The notes under the pieces: generated by a model
Databases searched by the model: none
What the model was told of the DNA's origin: nothing
The model's input: only the letters and a program-made list of their open reading frames with translations
Origin: Gnomoniopsis sp. IMI 355080
Taxonomy: Eukaryota; Ascomycota; Sordariomycetes; Diaporthales; Gnomoniaceae
DNA length: 16,412 bases
Assembly: GCA_027946555.1 (NCBI GenBank)
Contig: JAPEVC010000412.1
Span: forward strand, 1 to 16,412
Direction: 5' to 3'
Part shown: positions 9,823-16,412 of the stretch, piece by piece
How positions within the stretch are numbered: the first letter of the stretch is position 1
How the letters are laid out: the number at the start of each line of letters is the position of its first letter
Made by a program: the position numbers and the translations under genes

Positions 9823-9860
9823 GTTGTCGTTTTGGGGAGGGGGTAAAGAGGGTGTCTATG

Positions 9861-9870
9861 ATATATATAG
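9861..9870 (-). promoter_or_regulatory. TATA-like tract upstream of the butanediol dehydrogenase gene
   Basis: CTATATATAT on the minus strand lies about 40 nt before the ATG at 9822, with an ATTGG (inverted CCAAT) just beyond it at 9878-9874. Used as a TATA box, it would leave a very short leader. Two further TATATAT-like tracts lie near 10003-10010 and 10042-10049, at more usual distances, and one of them may be the true element. Confidence 0.3.
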
Positions 9871-12791
9871 CAATCCAATGAAAATTATACTCTTGTCGTC
9901 GTGGAGCTGCTCAATTGTGCGTAGGATGTGGCTACACTCGGAACTCCGCCCGTGGGAACAAAAGAAAAATGGAGGTTGGTGAATTGTAGGGATCGGATCA
10001 GATTATATATGTTTACTGCGAGAGGATGTTGATCACGGGAGTATATATCGTGCTTTGTCTCGTGATGAGCTTTCTAGGCCCCTTGCCTGTGCAGAGCAGA
10101 AGGAGGTGTGTACAGCATTTGATGTGGCGATACACAGACCAATTCTTCCGTCATGCACGAGTGGCCCGATCAATGGGTCAGGAGGAGAAGATATACTTCT
10201 AAGGGTCTTTTGTTGATCTTATAATAACATGCCCGTTAATCATTACCGCGTCATGAGGAGAGCTTTGTTCAACTTGACTACTGCATGGCCATGGCTGAAT
10301 TTAGAGGAGATCTGTCTGCACCCCGCATTCTCAAGCGCGCGTGGTAGGTCCGGCGATCGTCTAGGGGCCAAGCTTGAGGAGTAAAGATCACAGATATCGA
10401 CAAGATGCGGAGTGTATCGTTCCCCCTACCTTTAAAAAAAACGGCGGCGAGAACCACGAGAGGACCGGGTTACCAACTATGGCTTTCCGACTAACCGGAA
10501 AACGCGGAGATTCGGGGTTTGAACGTACCGGGGGGCCATTGAGTGAGGGACTACGTCCAGTCGACGATGAACAGCTTCTAGGATATCATTCCTTCTACGT
10601 GCACGCACCTGAGAGCTATCAATCAATGGCTGTGAGCTGTGTCAGAAAGTGCGAGATGCTTCCCGGAACATGAATGTGCCGAGCCTTTTCACAAAGTCTC
10701 CCGAGAACGAGGTCGAATCTCCTCATCTTCATCTCCTGGCCAACAGACTTATACATGTCTCACTAGGCTCAGTCCAATGGTGGATGATGCAGTTTGTTGT
10801 TCAATTGGAGGGAAAAATGAGCACCTGGGCAAAATTCGATGGGGATGCAGTCTCTCAATTGACATATCATACGGCCCACAATTTCCCAGTCCATAACCAC
10901 GCGAGTTGGCTGGTCCAGACGTGTCGATCCGGGGAACTCACTCCACATTAGTTCATTTCTGGGATGATCGGCGTCCTCCTCCACTCATCGTCTGACCCGA
11001 ATGCTCGGTTCGAGTCGGTTCGATCCGTAGGTAGTCGGGCGAAAGTTGTTGTCAATGAACTGAATCGAGTTCGTGAACTTCTAGTCAAGGTTGTGTGCAA
11101 GCAGCACCACTGTTTTTGCTACCAAGGTTACCAAGGTCACATTCCTCCGTTCGAGGTAAAGATGGGTCCAGTGCTACACAACACACTGCTGTTCACTACG
11201 TAAAGTGGAGCTCGCATCGCGTGGCATCTAAATGTTACTGTCCTCGCTGGAAGGAGTTGGGATGTTCAATTTCCAAAATGCAATACATATCGACTACCCC
11301 CATGGTACGCGCCCACGCGGTCTTTCTAAATGAGACGATCTGTCGTCACTAACTGAGAATCGCCATAAATATCTCTGTTAATAGTATTGCGCCCGGGCCA
11401 TGGATAGAGACAGCAACGCTCCAGCTGAAAAGAGTAGAAACGGACTTGATCAACGATGACTTGATGGGGAAGAGTAGAGACTGTTCAGGTCCAAGAAGCT
11501 AGCGGAATAGACAACCGCGAGTTGTAAGATCCAATATCAAAGCAATTTAGCCGCCGGGACCGCAGCACTCAATGACAGCGTCGAGTCGAGATTGGGCGGC
11601 ATAGAAACCACTCGTGACTCCAAGCCACCGTGGTGCAAGTTGAAGGTGTTCCTGGATGGGAAACCAGGAGAGGCTGCTCATCAGCTAGCATGTTCCCTCT
11701 CAGACACCACCTCATATATTGGTAGTGAAGAACGCCTGTCTGAGTTTGGTACGGAGGGTTCCGAATGCAGCACTACCTTTCTTTAATTATGAGCTAAATT
11801 TTTGGACCCTGAAGATCTAGATCCTTCAACGCACTATAAGATGACAACCTGGGTTCAGCTGCCAAGCAAGCCACAGGGACAATGTGTGGGCAACCAGCTA
11901 GTCCCGTCTGACTCAACACGGAGACATCCATCATAGAAATCAATGTGATATCGGTCCGTGTTGAAAGAAGCCAATAAGCACAACTGGACCAATGGAGTAG
12001 TCACATGTCCGCCAGACAACGGAGATGTTGGTACAGGTTCCTACCCATACACTAGGGACAAAAGCTTTCCTTGTGTTCGAGAGGTGAACACCAGGTGCCA
12101 TGTTTATTCCGAGTGGTGAATTACTTCACCGTGGTCCTCTTTCTCCACGATTGCTTGTAACAGTAATTTTCAACACAAGCCAGACTAAGTAACCGCTGCT
12201 TTGCCAGCTTCATTGTCAGTCAAGGTAAGTATGTTACATTTCTTGGTCGGACAGACTCAGAAATTGATATGCTTATGACCCACAGCGTGGGCGAACAACA
12301 CCGCCACTTCCGCACAAGTCTAGTGAGCTGAATGACACTACTCAAGCACTCAATATCACTTCATTTATGTCTCTGCTTCTACAAACCCAAAGCTGCAGCA
12401 TGAGGCGCTCGACGACCTCTAAACACACCAAGACTAAGGCAAATAGCTCCAATGAATGCCTCACCTCGATATGAAGTTACTTCGTGCCATTCTTCACGAG
12501 GCTCCTGGTGCACCTCAATAAGGGAAAGTGATACGATACAGAAGTAGGAAGACGATTTCAAACATCAGTAGACGCCGTGCTACCCTTCTCACGGAGCCAC
12601 GGCTCCTTATACTTGCTCGAACTATTGGCCACTACTGTTGGTGATGGCTCAAAAAAATGTCGTGAGATGACCTTGTGACCCAATATGGGGCGCCACGCAG
12701 AAGAAGATCGCGTACGAGAGGCTACCAAGATATCAGAGAGAACCTCGCGAGCATCTCAGCTCTTGGGTAGTTGGACCTCTACGCTGTCTTG

Positions 12792-12800
12792 TATAAATAG
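12792..12800 (+). promoter_or_regulatory. TATA box of the DUF4360 secreted protein gene
   Basis: TATAAATAG lies 147 nt before the ATG at 12939. This is a near-consensus TATA box at a distance that leaves a leader of roughly 105-120 nt. The leader is C/T-rich close to the start codon and ends with CCAACAAG before ATG, a good fungal start context. Confidence 0.55.
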
Positions 12801-12835
12801 ACCGTCAATGCCATCTCTGATTACCATTGAACATC

Positions 12836-12886
12836 ATGTCTCGCACCGAACCGCGGCAGGACTTCTCTCTGATTTACTACTGTTAA
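12836..12886 (+). other. Possible 16-codon upstream ORF in the DUF4360 leader
   Basis: An ATG at 12836 opens a 16-codon frame ending in TAA at 12884-12886, 52 nt before the main start. If transcription begins about 30 nt after the TATA box (around 12825-12830), this ATG would be in the leader and could dampen translation. A second upstream ATG at 12808 opens a 44-codon frame whose TGA overlaps the main ATG, but it probably lies before the transcription start. Function is speculative. Confidence 0.25.
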
Positions 12887-12938
12887 AATATTGCCTCTGC
12901 CACCTAGCACTTCTCCAAGATCCACCCAAGCCAACAAG

Positions 12939-13677
12939 ATGAGGTTCAACACAGCCCTCCTCCTGCCTCTAGCAGTCAGCGCCACCCCTCTCACCACCTC
13001 TTCCACCGGTCCAGACCCCTCGCAAATCACCATCGCGCAGACCTCCTTCTCCGGCAACGGCTGTCCCCAAGGCACAGTATCGACGTCCTACAGCACCGAC
13101 AAGACCCTCGTGACTTTTGGTTTCGACTCGTTCCAGACGTACATTGGGCCCGGCACCACCGTGGCGGACCACTCCAAGAACTGCCAGCTGCACCTGACGC
13201 TCAACTACCCGGGTGGGTTCCAGTACTCGCTCGTCGATAGCACGTACCACGGCTATGCGCAGATGGACACGGGCGTCACGGGCACGTTCTACAGCACGTA
13301 CTACTTCTCGCAGGACGCGTCGGCGACGGCCACCACGACGGCGGTGTTGACGGGTGGCGGGCTATTGGCTGCTGGGCAGGTGTACACCAAGGAGGTATGG
13401 AAATTTGGATACACGCTCCACCCTTCCCAAATCCGTAACCCTCCTGATTTTCTCAAGAGTCCTTTATTGATAACATTGGTCTACTACATAGGACATCCTC
13501 CCTACCGCCAGCATTATCTGGTCACCGTGCGGCGCGCAGGGAATCCTAAACATCAACAACCGCGTTGCGCTGACGAGCGCCAACACGTCTGCCTCGGGGC
13601 AGGTGACGGATGACGATGCGACTGTGGCCTTCACTCAGCAGATGCACTTGCAATGGCAACCATGTACCAAGAAGTAG
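12939..13677 (+). CDS. Secreted DUF4360-family protein
   Basis: A small secreted protein of unknown function. Exon 1 is 12939-13394 and exon 2 is 13492-13677. The 97-nt intron 13395-13491 (GTATGG donor, CATAG acceptor, phase 0) joins VYTKE to DILPTAS, giving 213 aa. Residues 1-16 are a signal peptide (MRFNTALLLPLAVSA). The frame is open further upstream but without a better ATG, so the signal peptide decides the start. DUF4360 landmarks are in order: SFSGNGCPQGTVS (37-49), LVTFGFDSFQTYIGPGT (57-73), NCQLHLTLNYPGGF (81-94), STYHGYAQMDTGVTGTFYST (101-120), then IIWSPCGAQGILNINNRVAL and DDDATVAFTQQMHLQW in exon 2. Cysteines 42, 82, 165 and 210 could form two disulfides. The family is common in Pezizomycotina secretomes with no known activity. 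A near-consensus TATA box at 12792 supports the promoter. Family call firm; role unknown. Confidence 0.93.
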
Positions 13678-14598
13678 AAAGCCATCAATTCATGAGGCTC
13701 GCCAATGTAAGCTTTCCGAGCAGCTGAGTTTCCAAGGAGATGGCGAGGTAAAGGGAGAGGGGGAGGGGGGAGAGCACTTGACATTGATCTGTTATGATTC
13801 TGGGGTCTATCGTCATAAGTTTAGTAACACATTCCATGGAATGCATAGTAACGCTTATCATCCAACACGTTAGAGGCTCGCTGCCTCGTAAATTCCCTAG
13901 CATGTGCGGGTGGGTGTCTATACTTTCCAGAGCAGGGAAGGGTGCTCACCATTATCGATTCTCATTTGGTTCTCTTCTTTGTATATGATCATAATATCAA
14001 GCACGCATTTATTTGCAACTCGTGCCATCAGAACACAGAATCGAGGCCCACGCCACTAGTGAATATGCGTGCTACCACTCTGTGAGCGTCCGGGTTGAAT
14101 GTCAGAAATCTGAAAAGCTACGAGGTATCTGAAAGGAACAAGTTGCCGTTCGGATTTTACGAAAAAAAAACCTACTCATTGTTTCGATAGATAGATTAAT
14201 CGTCGTTCTTGGGCGTACTCATAGTATAAGATGCTATGTGCCTTCAGTGATCACTGTTTGTTACTTTTGGGGGGGGGGCAGATTTGACTTCGGGTGTCAT
14301 GTAAAAGCCATAATTCTGTGCATGGTCTGAATTGAACCTGTCATTGAGCCTTCTTGATCAACTGAGCGACTTGTGTTTATCTCAAAGCAAATCTGAGATA
14401 TAAAATTTCGTTTGACGAAATGCCATGACGGCATCGCCGAGTCAGTGAAGGCACCACAAAAGCGGGTACTGTGATACAGTCAAGCGAGTTCTTCGTACAA
14501 GATCTGTCTATGTAGTTCAATTTTCAGACTCACCCCTCATTCTCATCATGCTAACTATTAACCCACGCTAACAATCACCGCCCAATACGCACACAAGC
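13678..14598. other. Convergent 3' region between the DUF4360 and methylcitrate synthase genes
   Basis: No gene is seen. The region holds the 3' flanks of both genes. It includes a polypurine stretch at about 13737-13773, a perfect 14-bp palindrome CATTCCATGGAATG at 13830-13843, a 9-A run at 14162-14170, a 10-G run at 14269-14278 and two adjacent hairpins at 14379-14421. No tRNA-like cloverleaf could be drawn. Confidence 0.5.
14379..14421. repeat. Two adjacent small hairpins in the convergent 3' region
   Basis: The first inverted repeat is ATCTCA at 14379-14384 with TGAGAT at 14394-14399 (6-bp stem, 9-nt loop). The second is ATTTCGT at 14405-14411 with ACGAAAT at 14415-14421 (perfect 7-bp stem, 3-nt loop). 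They lie about 180 nt beyond the methylcitrate synthase stop, in a spot where its transcript could end. A role in 3' end formation is only a guess. Confidence 0.3.
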
Positions 14599-16157
14599 TC
14601 ACGATTTTTGGACCTGGTCCAACAAGCCCTGCAGATTGATGCTCTTTGGCCTCTCAATGGGCAATCCCAGCGCACGATCCCAAATGAGCTGGGCCAGCGG
14701 ACCCAGCCCGCGCGACACGCCAAAGGTGGCTGTGTAGTAGAGCGTCTCGTGGAAGCCATAGTGGTGGAACAGCACGCCGCTGCTCGAGTCGACATTGGGG
14801 TACGGGTTCTTGGTCTTGCCATGCTTCTTGAGCACCTCGGGGGCGATCTCGCTGTTCTTCTTGACGAGCTGGAAGACCGGGTCGCGGGCGATCTCGGGAC
14901 GCGCGGCGGCGTAGTCCATCAGCGCTTCGAAGCGCGGGTCGGGCTTGCGCAGCACGGCGTGGCCGTAGCCGGGTACAACGCGGCCCGAGTTGAGCGTCGA
15001 CCAGAGGTAGTCGTGCACATCTTGGTCGCTGTAGGAGGCAGGGATGGCCTCTTTCATTTGGACGATCCAGCGCAGGACTTCTTGCGCGGCGAGACTAAAT
15101 ACAATGACAAGCGTCAGTATTTTTTCTTTTTGCAGAACGTCAGGAGGAGCGCGATTTTACCCATGGAGAGGACCAGCAAGACCCTGCAGGCCAGCGCTGT
15201 AGCTGAGGAAAGGATCGCTCAGGGCACTTCCCACAAGATGGGTCGTGTGTGCTGAGACGTTCCCACCCTCGTGGTCGCCGTGCAGAGCGAGGTATAACCG
15301 CAGCAAGTCCTGGAAGTTCTCGTTCTCTTTTCCGGCCTTGCCCAGCATCGCAGCAAAATTGTACGACCAGTCCTGCTCGAGATCGACTTCCGCAGGGAGA
15401 GCACCGCCACCCTTGTACGAGTTCTGGTAGATCTTGGCGGCGATGGTGGGCAGCTTGGCCAGCAGACTGATGGAGTCGTCAAAGGTGGGCTCCCAGTAGT
15501 CCGCTTTGTTCAGACCCTTCTCGTAGGCTTTTGCGAACTTGGAGGTATAATTTAACGCGGAGACGGCGATGGCGAACTGGGTCATGGGGTGGAGATCCTT
15601 GGGGAAGTCGTCGAGCATCTTGTTGACGAAAGCGGGCAGCTGGGCTTGCTCTGCGAGTTGTCGGGAGAGGGTGCGGACTTGGTTTGTGGAGGGAACCTGT
15701 CCGGTCAAGAGCAGCCAGAACATAGCCTCGGGAAGCATTTCGGTGCCGGTCTTGCCCTTGGGCAGCTCTTTCTGGCAATCCTTGATGGTGCGGCCGTGGA
15801 AGCGGATGCCCTCGTTGGGGTCGAGGACGGAGCCCTCCCAGACCATGGCCTTGAGCCCGCGCATGCCACCAAGAGTGTTCTCGACCTTGACTTCGCCAAT
15901 GACGGCGGAGCTGTGTGCCTTGACCTTTTTCAAAAGTTCTCGCTTTGCGGGGATGACCTCTTTGAGAGTGGTCTTCAGATCCGGCTCGGAAGAGGAGGAA
16001 TAGGGCTTTGCGAGGGAGAGACGAGCTGTGAGGGCCTGTTTTGGTTGTATCCCATATCAGCAAGAGTTGTTCTTTGCAGCTGAGAAGGACAACTGTACTC
16101 TACCTCCGTCCTGAAGCTCCGAAGGGCTCTCGACGAGCCATACAACCGGGTGGCCAT
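14599..16157 (-). CDS. mcsA: 2-methylcitrate synthase, mitochondrial
   Basis: It condenses propionyl-CoA with oxaloacetate to 2-methylcitrate, the first committed step of the fungal methylcitrate cycle that removes toxic propionyl-CoA; the family also accepts acetyl-CoA. Exons are 16157-16104, 16035-15161 and 15094-14599. The introns (68 and 66 nt) have donors GTAGAG and GTAAAA, branches CTGAT and CTGAC, and acceptors CAG and TAG. The product is 474 aa. The N-terminus is Arg/Ser-rich with no acidic residue until position 18 (MATRLYGSSRALRSFR), a typical mitochondrial presequence. Catalytic residues by homology to citrate synthase are His309 (AGPLHG), His355 (VVPGYGHAVLRK) and Asp412 (PNVDSSSG). 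The second intron splits the Gly310 codon, right after the catalytic His309. Segments such as EVIPAKRELL, GGMRGLKAMVWEGSV, HGRTIKDCQKELPKGKTGTE and ERPKSINLQGL match my recollection of fungal McsA rather than CitA, which typically lacks them. Length is as expected. The choice of methylcitrate over citrate synthase is confident but from family features, not assay. Confidence 0.94.
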
Positions 16158-16412
16158 GGTGTGTCAAGAAGTGACAGTTATCAGCTGCTGTCTCGGTAAA
16201 TATGCACGGAGTAAAGGATGATTCGAGATATCTGGAGTTTACTGATCACGTTGAGCACAAGAGTTGGAGCAGGAAATGAAGAAAGAAGACAGTATCTATT
16301 TCGAACCTAGAGGAACGTCAGAAGCAGAAATGGAAGCTAAGGATAAGGTATGCGCAGTTCCATTATGCCCGTAACGTGAGTGTTCATTCCCGCGGCTTGT
16401 GATGTCCCCCCC
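16158..16412 (-). promoter_or_regulatory. Leader and promoter side of mcsA
   Basis: The 255 bp upstream of the methylcitrate synthase ATG run to the window edge. No strong TATA box is seen; the nearest A/T-rich element is around 16197-16203. The start context is ACACACC before ATG. A C-run ends the window at 16406-16412, which is G-rich in the direction of the gene and loosely resembles a CreA-type target, but this is too weak to call. Any full promoter continues beyond the window. Confidence 0.4.

Larger units (their letters stand above)
9823..12938. other. 3.1-kb divergent intergenic region between the dehydrogenase and DUF4360 genes
   Basis: No gene, tRNA, transposon terminal repeat or long repeat is recognisable. 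Open frames are all about 100 codons or fewer and lack protein-like character. Small local structures are present: a 9-bp tandem near 11121-11138 (ACCAAGGT plus one base), a GATCTAGATC palindrome in 11814-11823, and a GGAGCC/GGCTCC inverted repeat near 12594-12607. None is large enough to suggest a function. The right end holds the DUF4360 promoter. Confidence 0.5.

Noticed and set aside
9167..9982. 271-codon plus-strand frame opposite the dehydrogenase
   Set aside because: It overlaps the conserved zinc and Rossmann motifs on the other strand, and its own translation has no recognisable features.
11005..11030. Two GGTTCGA motifs resembling a tRNA B box
   Set aside because: Neither has a pairing T-stem around the loop, and no acceptor stem or A box could be placed at the right distance.
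11121..11138. Nine-base tandem as a repeat array
   Set aside because: Only two copies, so chance or slippage explains it.
14608..15255. 215-codon plus-strand frame opposite methylcitrate synthase
   Set aside because: It is the antisense of well-supported mcsA exons and its translation shows no domain; GC-rich codon use on the true strand produces such open antisense frames.
14599..16157. Ordinary mitochondrial citrate synthase (citA-type)
   Set aside because: Segments typical of fungal methylcitrate synthase (CQKELPKGKTGTE, KADYWEPTFDDSISLL, SINLQGL) fit McsA better; the shared catalytic residues alone would not separate the two.
1..16412. Biosynthetic gene cluster, transposon, RIP-affected repeat, CRISPR or phage-like defence system
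   Set aside because: The six genes have unrelated roles and separate promoters; no transposase, terminal repeat, strongly AT-biased repeat tract or spacer array is seen.

Overview
The window looks like nuclear DNA of a filamentous ascomycete (Pezizomycotina; the exact class cannot be fixed by eye). Genes are short and well separated. They carry short GT-AG introns (56-163 nt) with GTRAGT-like donors and CTRAY-type branch sites, and their products match familiar filamentous-fungal families: a CRH-type GH16 cell-wall enzyme, a DUF4360 secreted protein and a mitochondrial 2-methylcitrate synthase. I saw no bacterial-style operons, transposons, tRNA or rRNA genes, or CRISPR.

Six protein-coding genes can be modelled to the base. 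Left to right they are: (1) minus strand 2225-721, a secreted, membrane-anchored CRH-like GH16 glycosidase/transglycosylase, two exons, 482 aa; (2) plus strand 5314-5835, a small secreted protein with an NTF2-like/SnoaL-like look, intronless, 173 aa; (3) plus strand 6791-7940, a calmodulin-like EF-hand protein, five exons with the first exon consisting only of ATG, 216 aa; (4) minus strand 9822-8640, a zinc-dependent (R,R)-butanediol dehydrogenase-type alcohol dehydrogenase, two exons, 370 aa; (5) plus strand 12939-13677, a secreted DUF4360 protein, two exons, 213 aa; (6) minus strand 16157-14599, a mitochondrial 2-methylcitrate synthase (mcsA-type), three exons, 474 aa.

The orientation gives two convergent pairs (genes 3/4 and genes 5/6) and two large divergent promoter regions of about 3.1 kb each (2226-5313 and 9823-12938) in which I find no convincing gene. 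The first holds a 280-codon open frame that is long for chance but has non-protein-like composition. It also holds a CACGTG/CCAAT cluster.

The genes do not form an obvious pathway or biosynthetic cluster. The mix is housekeeping metabolism (propionyl-CoA detoxification, acetoin/butanediol redox), cell-wall remodelling, calcium sensing and two small secreted proteins. No clearly new biological system is visible. The most unusual items are the EF-hand protein, which pairs an intact N-terminal EF pair with a degenerate C-terminal half across a low-complexity linker, and the 280-codon frame.
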